Source: Bradyrhizobium ontarionense (GTDB taxonomy: Bacteria > Pseudomonadota > Alphaproteobacteria > Rhizobiales > Xanthobacteraceae). From it: 64,000 nt of DNA. The notes below the pieces were generated by a model. It did not search any database and was not told where the DNA came from. It saw only the letters and a program-made list of their open reading frames with translations. The stretch is taken from positions 2,728,001 through 2,792,000 of the forward strand of contig NZ_CP088156.1 of NCBI RefSeq assembly GCF_021088345.1. Reading direction: 5' to 3'. Below, in pieces: positions 16,724-25,860 of this stretch. The translations under genes were made by a program, and so were the position numbers. Every line of letters begins with the position of its first letter. The first letter of the stretch is position 1.

Positions 16724-18180
16724 ATGATCGCGATGTCACGCCGCCGACTTTTGGCGGGTGCCGCTGGCCTGTCGCTGGCGGCCATCTCTGGCGCGTCTGC
16801 AGCGTCTGCAGCGGCTGCAGAGGCGGCCAAGTCCGACGGCAAGGACGTCACCTGGATACTGGCCCGCTATCTCGTCGGCGCGCGTTATGAGGACCTGCCC
16901 GAGAACGTCCGCAAGGAAGGTGTGCGGACGCTCCTGAACTATGTCGGCGTAGCCATCGGCGGGTCGCATCACGAGACGGTGGATATCGCGGTCTCGGCGC
17001 TCGCGCCGTTCTCCGGTCCGCCTCAGGCCGGGCTGTTCGGCCGCCCTGAGCGGTTCGACATCATGAACGCAGCCTTCATCAACGGCGTCTCCAGCCACAT
17101 CTTCGATTACGACGACACCCATCTGAAGACGATCATCCATCCCGGTGGTCCGGTGATCTCCGCAATCCTGGCGCTCTCGGAATTGAAGCCGGTCAACGGC
17201 CGCGATTTCCTCAACGCCCTCGTGCTCGGCGTCGAGACCGAATGCCGGATCGGCAATGCCGTCTATCCCAATCACTATGACGTCGGCTGGCACATCACCG
17301 GCACCGCCGGCGTGTTCGGCGCCGCAGCCGCCGCCGGCCGGCTGATGGGCCTGACCGAGCAGCAGATGGTATGGGCGCTCGGGCTTGCCGCCTCGCAGCC
17401 GGTAGGCTTGCGCGAATCCTTCGGCTCTATGAACAAGAGCTTCAATCCGGGCCGCGCCGCCGCCGACGGCCTGTTCGCGGCAATCCTGGCCTCCAGGAAC
17501 TACACCAGCTCCGACGGCATGATCGAGGCCAAGCGCGGCTGGGCCAACACGATCAGCACCAAGCAGGATTACCGCGAGATCACCGGCGAGCTCGGCCAGC
17601 GCTATGAGGCAGCGCTCAACACCTACAAGCCGTTCGCCTGCGGCATCGTCCTGCACCCGGCGATCGACGCCGCGATCCAGCTGCGCAACGAGAACAACCT
17701 CACGGCGGCGCGGATGAAGAGCGTCGACATGAAGGTCAATCCGCTGGTGCTCGAGCTCACCGGCAAGAAAACTCCGAAGGAAGGGCTGGAGGGCAAGTTC
17801 AGCGTCTACCACGCGGTCGCTGTGGCCCTGATCGAAGGCGCCGGTGGCGAGAAGCAGTTCTCGGACCGCGCGGTGCGCGATCCGGCGATCATAGAACTGC
17901 GCGGCAAGGTCAATCCGGTGATCGATGCGACGATCAAGCCCGAGCAGGTCGAGATGTCGATCGCGCTCACCGACGGCCGCGTCATCACCAAGCGGATCGA
18001 GCACGCGATCGGCAGCCTGGAGCGGCCGATGAGCAATGCCGATCTCGAACGCAAGTTCAAGGATCTCGCCGATGGCATCGTTCCCCCCAGCAGGTCGCGA
18101 CCGTGATGGAGCGCTGCTGGAAGGTGGAAACGCTGGCCAACGTCGGCGACATCGTCGCGGCGGGGCGCAAGGCCGCCTGA
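16724..18180 (+). pseudogene. Tat-exported MmgE/PrpD-family protein, frameshifted near the C-terminus
   Basis: The open frame from ATG 16724 (GGGAGGAC Shine-Dalgarno) encodes 460 residues of MmgE/PrpD type (2-methylcitrate dehydratase/aconitate-like superfamily), ending at a TGA at 18106. The run of six C's at 18083-18088 shifts the frame. With a seventh C the protein would continue for 30 residues (QQVATVMERCWKVETLANVG and on) to a stop at 18180, which looks like the normal family C-terminus. This is either a real truncation, slippage-based variation or a sequencing error. The N-terminus has a twin-arginine signal (MSRRRLLAGAAGLSLAAI), unusual for a family normally found in the cytoplasm. 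It is the first gene of an operon with an exported amidohydrolase and a carboxylate transporter. Confidence 0.8.
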
Positions 18181-18280
18181 TCGCGACGCCGGCGGCAAGC
18201 CGATGACCAGGAAATAACGAGGTGCTGCCGGCCCGGCGGGTGATGCCCGCTGATGACCGCAGCCATGATGATGGAGACCC

Positions 18281-19255
18281 ATGATGTTACGACGAGATCT
18301 GCTGGCCACCATGGCCGGACTGGGAGCGGTCACCGTGCTCGGCGCTGTCCCTGCGCGCGTTGCCGCTGAGGAAGCCAAGATCCCGAGCATTCCCGGCCCG
18401 GATCCAGCGACCCGGACGCCGAGCTTCAAAGCGCCGCCCGGCAGCGTCGACACCCACACCCACATTTTCGGCCCCGCATCGACCTACCCATTCTCGCCCA
18501 CCCGCCCCTACACCCCGCCGGATGCGCCGCTGGAGATGTTCCGGGCGCTGCATGCGAAGATCGGGATCGAGCGCGCGGTCATCGTCAATGCGACCGTCCA
18601 CGGCACCGACAATCGCGTCGTCACCGACGCGATCGCGCAGAGCAACGGCAACTACAAGGGCGTCGCCAACATCAATGCGGCGATGTCGGACGCCGACCTC
18701 GCGGCGCTCGGCAAGGCCGGCATCTGCGCCTGCCGTTTCGCCTTCCTGCGCCGGCTCGGCGGCGTCGGCGACATGAAGGTGTTCCGCAGCCTGGTCGACC
18801 GCGTCGCAGCGATCGGCTGGCATGTCGACATCTATCTCGAGGCTGGCACGATCCAGGAATTCGTGCCGGTCCTGAAGGCGCTCCCCGTCACCTATGTGAT
18901 CGACCACATGGGCACGATCAGCGCCGCCAAGGGCATCGATGACGCCGAGTTCAAGGCGCTGCTCGACCTGCAGGCCAGCGACGACAAGTGCTGGATCAAG
19001 ATCACCGGTCCCGAGCGCGCTTCGGCCTCCGGGCCCCCATTCCACGACGCGGTCCCGTTCGCCCGCAAGCTGATCGACAACGCGCCGGATCGCGTCATCT
19101 GGGGCACCGACTGGCCGCATCCCAACGTCAAGATCATGCCCAATGATGGTGATCTGGTCGATCTGATCCCGCTCTACGCCCCGGATCCTGCCGTCCAGCG
19201 CAAACTTCTTGTCAGCAATCCCGAACGGCTGTTCAAGTTCGAGGCCAAGAGCTGA
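18281..19255 (+). CDS. Exported amidohydrolase (amidohydrolase-2, 2-pyrone-4,6-dicarboxylate hydrolase-like)
   Basis: A 324-residue TIM-barrel metal-dependent hydrolase. Metal-binding His residues appear in SVDTHTHIFGP (about residue 60), with further signatures YVIDHMG and VIWGTDWPHPNV near the C-terminus. The family includes 2-pyrone-4,6-dicarboxylate lactonase and 4-sulfomuconolactone hydrolase. The N-terminus MMLRRDLLATMAGLGAVTVL is a probable Tat signal, so the enzyme should act in the periplasm, unlike cytosolic LigI. A GGAG Shine-Dalgarno precedes the ATG. It follows the MmgE/PrpD gene by 100 bp and precedes the dctA-like gene by 49 bp. Together they suggest extracytoplasmic processing of a lactone or carboxylic acid before uptake. 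Confidence 0.88.
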   Translation: MMLRRDLLATMAGLGAVTVLGAVPARVAAEEAKIPSIPGPDPATRTPSFKAPPGSVDTHTHIFGPASTYPFSPTRPYTPPDAPLEMFRALHAKIGIERAVIVNATVHGTDNRVVTDAIAQSNGNYKGVANINAAMSDADLAALGKAGICACRFAFLRRLGGVGDMKVFRSLVDRVAAIGWHVDIYLEAGTIQEFVPVLKALPVTYVIDHMGTISAAKGIDDAEFKALLDLQASDDKCWIKITGPERASASGPPFHDAVPFARKLIDNAPDRVIWGTDWPHPNVKIMPNDGDLVDLIPLYAPDPAVQRKLLVSNPERLFKFEAKS

Positions 19256-19304
19256 GCCGACCGTCAGCACCTCCGCCTCCAGGCCTTCAACGACAGGACC
19301 GATC

Positions 19305-20618
19305 ATGACTGCCACGACCCTCACTGCCGACAGCAAAGCAGGCAGCCGCCGCGCCTGGTGGAAGGAGCTGTGGGTCCAGGTCATGATCGCGATGGCCGCG
19401 GGCATCCTGCTCGGCGCCGTCAAGCCTGATCTCGGCGCGCAGATGCAGCCGCTGGGCGATGCCTTCATCAAGGCGATCCGGATGCTGATCGCGCCGATCA
19501 TCTTCTGCACCGTGGTCAACGGCGTCGCCCACATGGCCGATATGGCCAAGGTCGGCCGCGTCGCGATCAAGGCGCTGGTCTATTTCGAGGTGATCACGAC
19601 CCTGGCGCTGATCATCGGCCTCGCTGCGGTCAATCTGTTCCAGCCCGGCGCGGGCATGAATATCGACCCCGCGACCATCAACTCCGCGACCATCGAGCCC
19701 TATGTCAAGCAGACCGCGGCGGTGGGCTTCGTGCCGTTCCTGCTCAACATCATCCCGCAGACCTTCGTCGGCGCCTTTGCCGAAGGCAACATCCTGCAGG
19801 TGCTGTTCATCTCGGTCATGTGCGGCTTCGCGCTGATCTGGCTCGGTGACCGCGCCAAGCCCGTCACCGACGTGATCGAGGTCGCCGGGCAGATGATCTT
19901 CGGCGTGGTCAAGATCGTGATGTGGGCAGCGCCGCTCGGCGCCTTCGGCGCCATTGCGTTCACTGTCGGCAAGTTCGGCTTGGGCTCGCTGGCCAAGCTC
20001 GGCCTGCTGCTCGGCAGCTTCTACGTGACCTGTCTCATTTTCATCGCGGCCGTGCTCGGGCCGATCGCCGCATTCACCGGCTTCAGCCTGTGGAAGCTGA
20101 TCCGCTACATCCGCGATGAGATCCTGGTCTGCATCGCCACCACCTCGTCCGAGACCGTGCTGCCGCGGATGCTGGTGAAGCTTGAGGCGCTCGGCTGCGA
20201 GCGCAGCATCGTCGGCTTGGTCATTCCGACCGGCTACTCCTTCAATCTTGACGGTACCTGTCTCTATCTCGCCACCGCCGCGGTCTTCCTGGCGCAGGCC
20301 ACCAACACCCATCTCGACATCAGCCATCAGGTCGGGCTGCTGCTGATCCTGCTGCTGACGTCGAAGGGCGCGGCCGGCATCGCCGGCGCCGCCTTCGTCG
20401 TGCTGGCCGCAACGCTCGCCGCGACCGGCACGATTCCGGTCGCCAGCGTCGCGCTGGTGCTCGGCATCCATCGCCTGATGTCGCAGGGGCTGACGCCGAC
20501 CAATTTGATCGGCAATGCGGTCGCGACCATCGTCGTCGCCCGCTGGGAGAACGCGCTCGACAAGACGCGCCTCAAGCAGGTGCTCGATGGCGGAGCCGGC
20601 AGCGAGCTGACTGAATAG
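19305..20618 (+). CDS. dctA: DctA-type C4-dicarboxylate:cation symporter (DAACS family)
   Basis: A 437-residue inner-membrane symporter with the DAACS pattern: MLIAPIIFCTVVNGVAHM in the N-terminal half, the re-entrant loop serine motif as ATTSSETVLPRM, and VIPTGYSFNLDGTCLYL with the cation/substrate-binding residues. DctA proteins import succinate, fumarate, malate and sometimes orotate or other acids. The ATG at 19305 (AGGA upstream) gives the normal DctA N-terminus; an upstream in-frame start overlaps the amidohydrolase gene. The usual alpha-proteobacterial DctA motif is GTSSSES, so ATTSSET may reflect a different substrate. It is third in the operon. Confidence 0.9.
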   Translation: MTATTLTADSKAGSRRAWWKELWVQVMIAMAAGILLGAVKPDLGAQMQPLGDAFIKAIRMLIAPIIFCTVVNGVAHMADMAKVGRVAIKALVYFEVITTLALIIGLAAVNLFQPGAGMNIDPATINSATIEPYVKQTAAVGFVPFLLNIIPQTFVGAFAEGNILQVLFISVMCGFALIWLGDRAKPVTDVIEVAGQMIFGVVKIVMWAAPLGAFGAIAFTVGKFGLGSLAKLGLLLGSFYVTCLIFIAAVLGPIAAFTGFSLWKLIRYIRDEILVCIATTSSETVLPRMLVKLEALGCERSIVGLVIPTGYSFNLDGTCLYLATAAVFLAQATNTHLDISHQVGLLLILLLTSKGAAGIAGAAFVVLAATLAATGTIPVASVALVLGIHRLMSQGLTPTNLIGNAVATIVVARWENALDKTRLKQVLDGGAGSELTE

Positions 20619-20641
20619 GTCGGGAATCAGCGAGGCGACCG

Positions 20642-21448
20642 ATGGACTCCGTAACTACCATCCTCCGGCAGGCCGTCGCTATCGCCATCGTCGCCTGCGC
20701 GGCGCTCACTCCGGTTCGAGGCAACTGCGCCGACGTCGACGTGGCGCGGATTCTCGCGCCGACCGGACATCTGCGCGCGGGTCTCTATCCGGGCACGCCG
20801 ACCTCGATCCTGCCCGACGGGACCGACAATCCTCGCGGCGTCGGCTACACCATCGGCAAGGAGATGGCGCGCCAGCTCCATGTCGACTACGAGCCGGTCG
20901 TGTTCGCCAAGAATGCGGAGGTACTGGAGGCCGTCAAGAGCGGCGCGGTCGACGTCGCCTTCACCAATGCTTCGCCCGCGCGCGCGAAGGAAATGGACTT
21001 CGGTCCCGTCTATCTCGAGATCGAGCTTGGATATCTTGTGCCCGAGGGCTCCCTGCTCTCCGACGTCGGCGACGTCGACGCGAGCGGCCGCAAGATCGGC
21101 GTCACCACCGGCAGCACGTCGGATGCAACGCTCGGGCACGAGCTGAAGAACGCGACGCGGGTCCGGGCGCCGACCTTGAAGGATGCGGTGGCCATGCTGA
21201 AGGGCCGCGAGATCGACGCCTTCGCCACCAACAAGGCGACGCTGTTCGAGATCGCCGAGCAGGTGCCGGGGTCGCGCGTGCTCGCCGGACGCTGGGGCGA
21301 GGAGCGCCACGCCATTGCGATCCCGAAGGGCCGCGGCGCCGGACTTGACTTCCTGCGCAGCTTTACCGCTGAGATCCGGGCGTCGGGCCTCGTCAGCGCC
21401 GCCGCCGAGCGCGCCGGGCTGAAGGGCATCGTGACGCCAGGGAAATAG
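20642..21448 (+). CDS. Periplasmic solute-binding protein, SBP_bac_3 type
   Basis: A 268-residue protein with a Sec signal peptide (cleavage after about residue 30, VRGNCADV). It has a family-3 extracellular binding fold: LRAGLYPGTPTS, GYTIGKEMARQL, SGAVDVAFTNASPARAKEMDF and IGVTTGSTSD. Such proteins bind amino acids or small organic acids for ABC transporters or for sensing. No ABC membrane or ATPase gene is near. It starts 23 bp after the dctA-like gene, so it probably belongs to the same operon and may act as a sensor or scavenger for the same substrate. Confidence 0.85.
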   Translation: MDSVTTILRQAVAIAIVACAALTPVRGNCADVDVARILAPTGHLRAGLYPGTPTSILPDGTDNPRGVGYTIGKEMARQLHVDYEPVVFAKNAEVLEAVKSGAVDVAFTNASPARAKEMDFGPVYLEIELGYLVPEGSLLSDVGDVDASGRKIGVTTGSTSDATLGHELKNATRVRAPTLKDAVAMLKGREIDAFATNKATLFEIAEQVPGSRVLAGRWGEERHAIAIPKGRGAGLDFLRSFTAEIRASGLVSAAAERAGLKGIVTPGK

Positions 21449-21847
21449 CCCCAACGCGTCGTCACGCATTGCCGCCGGGGATCGCCGTGGTCTCCACCTC
21501 GGACAGCGACACGCAGACCAGCACGACACTGGCCTGAAGAACACCGCCCCATCTCGCTTCGGCCATCGCCGGGAAGCGTCAGTTGCGAATTGACATCATT
21601 CGCGTAGATGTGGATCTGCTTTCGCCGCATTGACGCCGATCAAACGGCGCATGACCTAAAATTAATAGTTATGTTCTTTCGTTCGAGTGCTGCGCTCAGC
21701 TAATGAAAGCGCAACGACGACGGACTGATCTCGCAGCGTCGTTCATCAAGAAACGATCTGAAACTACGGAGTGAGCGCCTGCGGACAACCGTATCGCCGC
21801 GTCGTTCGTGTGCGTGACGATCACTTGACGATCACTTGGAGACGTTC
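21449..21847. other. Intergenic region upstream of the PepSY gene, with an 11-bp tandem repeat
   Basis: 399 bp with no gene. An AT-rich segment (about 21655-21675) could hold a promoter for the PepSY gene. TGACGATCACT occurs twice in perfect tandem at 21815-21825 and 21826-21836, ending just before the PepSY Shine-Dalgarno. Confidence 0.6.
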
Positions 21848-22768
21848 ATGAACAAGCAGCTCCTGCTCAAACTCCACCGCTGGATCAGCCTCACCTTCGC
21901 ACTGCCGCTGCTCGTGATCATCGTAACCGGGCTGATCCTGTCCTTCGAGCCGATGGCGCAGGTCGCGGCCGTCAAGTCGCAGAGCGTCGATCCGGCACGC
22001 GTGGTCGCGCTGATCAAGCAGTATGATCCCGACGGCAAGGCGCGCGGCCTGTCGATCGACGCGTCCACGCAGCACCTCACCTTGCAGGGCGCGCCGGGCG
22101 CCGAGGTCGACATGACGAGCGGCGCCGTGGTCGAGAAGCCCGCGATGGCGAGCGTCTTCTCGTGGGCGCGCCGAACCCATGAGCATCTGATCGGAATCCC
22201 GGGCCTCACCCTGATCTCGACCATCGCAATGGTCACCGTCATGATCATCGGCATCCTGATGGGGTTGCCGCGGCTGCGCAACACGCTGTCCGGCTGGCAC
22301 AAGGGCGCGGCCTGGTTCACGCTGCCTCTGATTTTGCTCAGCCCGCTCACCGGACTCTGTCTCGAGCTCGGCCTGACCTTCGCAGGCAGCGCTCCGCCCG
22401 CCGCAGCCAAGCGCATCTCGCTGCCCGAGGCCGTCAGCATTGTCGCCAAGGACCACGACCTGTCGTCGGTGAACTCGATCGGCAGTCGCGGCGGACGGAT
22501 GATGGCGCGGATCATCGAGGACGATGAGCTCAGGGCCTATGCTGTTACGCCCGACGGGCTCTCTGCGTTGCCCCGCAACTGGCCGCGCCTGCTGCACGAG
22601 GGCAACTGGTCGCTGATCGGCAGCGCGGCCAACGTGCTGATCTCGGTTGCGCTGTTCGCACTGCTGATCACAGGCGTGCTGATCTGGACGCAGCGCCGGC
22701 TGCGGCGCCCGAATCGCGCGCGCAACGTGCCCGCGAAGCCCGCGGTCGCATCCTCGATGACGTCCTGA
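21848..22768 (+). CDS. PepSY-associated membrane protein
   Basis: A 306-residue inner-membrane protein of the PepSY-TM family. It has an N-terminal helix after the LLLKLHRWISLTFALPLLV segment, a periplasmic PepSY-like domain (about residues 40-100), a central helical pair and a C-terminal helix near residues 265-285 ending in an RRLRRPNR tail. Relatives accompany siderophore or iron-reduction systems and FAD/heme reductases, but no such genes flank it. The ATG at 21848 follows GGAG at good spacing. A perfect stem-loop 15 bp past the stop suggests a single-gene unit. Confidence 0.85.
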   Translation: MNKQLLLKLHRWISLTFALPLLVIIVTGLILSFEPMAQVAAVKSQSVDPARVVALIKQYDPDGKARGLSIDASTQHLTLQGAPGAEVDMTSGAVVEKPAMASVFSWARRTHEHLIGIPGLTLISTIAMVTVMIIGILMGLPRLRNTLSGWHKGAAWFTLPLILLSPLTGLCLELGLTFAGSAPPAAAKRISLPEAVSIVAKDHDLSSVNSIGSRGGRMMARIIEDDELRAYAVTPDGLSALPRNWPRLLHEGNWSLIGSAANVLISVALFALLITGVLIWTQRRLRRPNRARNVPAKPAVASSMTS

Positions 22769-22782
22769 CGACCTCTACTGTC

Positions 22783-22819
22783 GCTTGGAGCCGGCTCGCC
22801 CCGCGAGCCGGCTCCAAGC
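22783..22819 (+). terminator. Perfect 16-bp stem-loop after the PepSY gene
   Basis: Arms GCTTGGAGCCGGCTCG (22783-22798) and its exact complement (22804-22819) around a 5-base loop, 14 bp downstream of the PepSY stop. There is no U-tract, but stem strength and position favour a terminator. Confidence 0.75.
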
Positions 22820-23106
22820 AACCTCCCGCGCGATCCGCGCGCGCTGCTCCGCCCGGGCCTAGCCTGGACAACGCGGGCTCGACAGCAGAGCCTTCTCTAT
22901 CATTGTGAGAAGCAACGTCGCCGCTCGACATTGCGGGAATGGCAGCGGCGCGTTCTCGGCGCTCGTCTCAGAATTGTCATGCGCGCGTCCGGTGCAGGCG
23001 AGCGCCGACGCCGCGCGGCGGCGCGCAAGGGGCGAAGCTGTGAGTAAGCTCGTCCTGTCATCAACGTGACTTGACTAGGCCTGGACTGCCACGGCATCGT
23101 CCGCAT

Positions 23107-23133
23107 CATAAAACGAAACGGTTTAGTTTTATG
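23107..23133. promoter_or_regulatory. 27-bp palindrome covering the start of the efflux operon
   Basis: Outer arms CATAAAAC (23107-23114) and GTTTTATG (23126-23133) are exact complements; inner arms AAAC and GTTT flank a central G, with a single mismatched pair. The right end includes the ATG of the outer-membrane lipoprotein gene. It looks like a repressor operator for the RND operon, with the downstream PadR gene as the nearest candidate regulator. Confidence 0.65.
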
Positions 23134-24711
23134 TCAGGTTATGTCCAATTGTTTCGCACCTGTCTTGGGCTGGTCCCGAGACGCGGCGCGCTGCCCTTTC
23201 CGCTCGGCCTCGTCGGCTGCAGCGTGCTGCTCGCGTCCTGCGCCGCCGGCCCGGATTTCATGTCCCCCGATGCGCCGGCTGCGACCGGCTACGTGGCCGA
23301 GCATCGCCTCGTGGCGACCGCCAGCGCCGCGACGCCTGGCGGCAACGCCCAGAGCTTCGCATCTGGGAGCGACCTGCCCGGCACATGGTGGGCGCTGTTT
23401 CACTCCCGGCAGATCAACGCCTTCGTCGAGGAAGCGATTCGCAACCATCCGGACATCGAAGCCGCGCAATTGGCGCTGCGTGCGGCGCGCGAGAACGCGC
23501 TGTCGCAGCAGGGCGCGCTGTTTCCCCAGGTGAGCGCCAGCGGATCCGCCGAACGCACGCAGGCCTCGACCACCCAGAACGGGCAATGGCCCGGCCAGAC
23601 CTCGCTCTACACGCTCTATGGCACGTCGGTGAGCGTCAGCTATGCGCTCGACCTGTGGGGCGGCACGCGACGCCAGGTCGAGGCCCAGCAGGCCCAGGCC
23701 GACTACCAGGCGTTCAAGCTGGAGGCGACCTATCTCGCGCTGACCGCCAATGTCGTGACGGCTGCGATCACCGACGCCTCGCTGCGCGATCAGATCGCGG
23801 CGACGGAAGAGATCATCAAGGCCGAGACCGACCAGCTCGGCCGCATCCAGCGCCAGTTCGACGTCGGCGCCATCTCCAAATCCGACGTGCTGTCGCAGGA
23901 AGCGACGCTGGCGCAGGCCAAGGCGACGTTGGCACCGCTGCAGAAGCAGCTGGCGCAGCAGCGCGACCAGCTGATGGCCTATCTCGGCCGGCTGCCGAGC
24001 CAGGACCGCGGTGAGCATGTCAGCCTTGCCGCACTGAAGCTGCCGCACAAGCTGCCAGTGTCGCTGCCGTCGGCGCTGGTCCGCCAACGTCCCGACATCC
24101 GGCAGGCCGAGGCCACGTTGCACCAGGCGACCGCGACGGTCGGCGTCGGGATCGCCAACCTGCTGCCGCAGGTGACGCTGTCGGGCAGCTATGGCGCGAG
24201 CGGACCGGAGCGGCTGTTCTCGCCGACGACGATCGTGTGGGATGCGGCCTCGAGCGTCAGCCAGAAGCTGATCGACGGCGGCACGCTCTACCATACCAAG
24301 GAGGCCGACGTCGCAACCTTCGAGCAGGATCTGTCGCTCTACAAGAGCACGGTCATCACGGCGTTCCAGAACGTTGCGGATTCGCTGCGCGCCATCCAGT
24401 ACGACGCCGAGGCGCTGAAGGCCCAGGCCGCCGCCGAGAAGGCCACCGCGGACAGCCTCGCCATGGCGGTCGAGCAGTTCAAGAGCGGCGCCGTGCCCTA
24501 CGCCAACGTCATCAATGCGCAGCAATCCTATCTCAACGCACGCGTCTCCCGCATCAAGTCGCAAGCCACGCGCTTCAGCGACACCTCGGCGCTGTTCCAG
24601 GCGCTCGGCGGCGGCTGGTGGAATCGCCAGGACGAGACGCCAGCAGCGCTGCCCCGCGCCAATCCCGGCTACTTCGCCGGCCCTACCCGCAATTCCCAGG
24701 AAGCAATGTAA
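23131..24711 (+). CDS. NodT-family RND outer-membrane lipoprotein
   Basis: A 526-residue TolC-like outer-membrane factor. The N-terminus has a lipoprotein signal with lipobox LLASC and Cys37 as lipidation site. Family features are two OEP repeats, GTWWALFHSRQINAFVEEA near the N-terminus and VSLPSALVRQRPDIRQAEATL in the middle. It forms the outer-membrane exit duct for the efflux pump encoded downstream. The ATG at 23131 lies inside a 27-bp palindrome and has no Shine-Dalgarno, so either the mRNA is nearly leaderless or an upstream TTG (23071) is used. Its stop overlaps the next ATG (TAATG). Confidence 0.92.
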   Translation: MSGYVQLFRTCLGLVPRRGALPFPLGLVGCSVLLASCAAGPDFMSPDAPAATGYVAEHRLVATASAATPGGNAQSFASGSDLPGTWWALFHSRQINAFVEEAIRNHPDIEAAQLALRAARENALSQQGALFPQVSASGSAERTQASTTQNGQWPGQTSLYTLYGTSVSVSYALDLWGGTRRQVEAQQAQADYQAFKLEATYLALTANVVTAAITDASLRDQIAATEEIIKAETDQLGRIQRQFDVGAISKSDVLSQEATLAQAKATLAPLQKQLAQQRDQLMAYLGRLPSQDRGEHVSLAALKLPHKLPVSLPSALVRQRPDIRQAEATLHQATATVGVGIANLLPQVTLSGSYGASGPERLFSPTTIVWDAASSVSQKLIDGGTLYHTKEADVATFEQDLSLYKSTVITAFQNVADSLRAIQYDAEALKAQAAAEKATADSLAMAVEQFKSGAVPYANVINAQQSYLNARVSRIKSQATRFSDTSALFQALGGGWWNRQDETPAALPRANPGYFAGPTRNSQEAM

Positions 24712-25826
24712 TGATCAAACGCATGACGATCATGCTGGCCGTCATGGCCGTTCTATTCGGCGGCCTCTACGGCTTCCAGAGCTTCAAGGGCATCATGATC
24801 GCCAAGGCAATCGGCGCCATGGCGAACCCGCCGCAGACGGTCTCGACCGCGGTCGCGGAGACGGCGCCCTGGCGCTCCAACCTCACTGCCGTCGGCTCGC
24901 TGCGCGCCGTGAACGGCGCCGATCTGGCGCTGCAGGCCGCAGGCATCGTGCAGAGCATCCAGTTCAATTCGGGTGACGCCGTCGAAGCCGGTCAGCAATT
25001 GCTTCAACTCGTCGCGACCGACGACGTCGCCAAGCTGCAATCGCTGCAGGCCACCGCCGAGAACTACGCCATCGTCGTCAAGCGCGACGAGGAGCAGATC
25101 AAGTTCAACGCGGTCAGCCAGGCCACGCTCGACAGCGACCGCGCCAATCTGAAGAACGCGCAGGCTCTCGTGACGCAGCAGAAAGCGATCGTCGAGCAGA
25201 AGACCCTGAAGGCGCCGTTCGCCGGCCGGCTCGGCATCCGCGCCGTCGATCTCGGACAGTTTCTCAGCGCCGGCACCACGATCGTGACGCTGCAGAGCCT
25301 CGATCCGATCTTCGTCGACTTCTATCTGCCGCAGCAATCGCTCGCCGACATCCGGATCGGCCAGGACGTCGGCATCGCCGTCGATGCCTTCCCCGCCGAG
25401 CGCTTCACCGGCCAGATCTCGGCGATCAACGCCAAGGTCGATTCCGGCAGCCGCAACGTTCAGGTTCGCGCCACCCTGCACAACGATGCAGCGCGGCTGC
25501 TGCCGGGCATGTTCGCCAAGGTGGAGATCGCGACCGGCAGCCCTGAGCAGTTCGTGACGCTGCCTTTGACGGCGATCGTCAGCAACCCTTACGGCGATCT
25601 CGTCTACGTCGTCGACGATCTCAAGGACGGCCAGGGCAAGGCGCGACAGATGTTCGTGAAGAGCAAGCCGGCCAAGGGCGACCGGATCGCGATCACCGAC
25701 GGCATCAAGCCGGGCGAGACCGTCGTGATCGCGGGCCAGATCAAGCTGCGCAACGGCAGTCCGGTCAAGATCGACAACTCGCACGTGCCCGTCGCCGAGG
25801 CGGCACCGAACGTCGTCGACCAGTAA
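24711..25826 (+). CDS. RND efflux membrane fusion protein (periplasmic adaptor)
   Basis: A 371-residue HlyD/AcrA-type adaptor with an N-terminal membrane anchor (residues 5-25). The lipoyl/barrel-sandwich halves are GIVQSIQFNSGDAVEAGQQL and TLKAPFAGRLGIRAVDLGQF, separated by a short alpha-helical hairpin. Beta-barrel and membrane-proximal domains follow. It bridges the RND pump and the outer-membrane factor. It is translationally coupled to the preceding gene by one shared base and followed by the pump gene after 34 bp. Confidence 0.93.
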   Translation: MIKRMTIMLAVMAVLFGGLYGFQSFKGIMIAKAIGAMANPPQTVSTAVAETAPWRSNLTAVGSLRAVNGADLALQAAGIVQSIQFNSGDAVEAGQQLLQLVATDDVAKLQSLQATAENYAIVVKRDEEQIKFNAVSQATLDSDRANLKNAQALVTQQKAIVEQKTLKAPFAGRLGIRAVDLGQFLSAGTTIVTLQSLDPIFVDFYLPQQSLADIRIGQDVGIAVDAFPAERFTGQISAINAKVDSGSRNVQVRATLHNDAARLLPGMFAKVEIATGSPEQFVTLPLTAIVSNPYGDLVYVVDDLKDGQGKARQMFVKSKPAKGDRIAITDGIKPGETVVIAGQIKLRNGSPVKIDNSHVPVAEAAPNVVDQ

Positions 25827-25860
25827 TTCGCGCAGCCTCCGACCGTCAGAGCCAACATCC

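Noticed and set aside
23134..24564. A 476-codon minus-strand frame opposite the outer-membrane lipoprotein
   Set aside because: The plus strand has a lipobox and both OEP repeats; the minus frame has random, Arg/Leu-rich composition.
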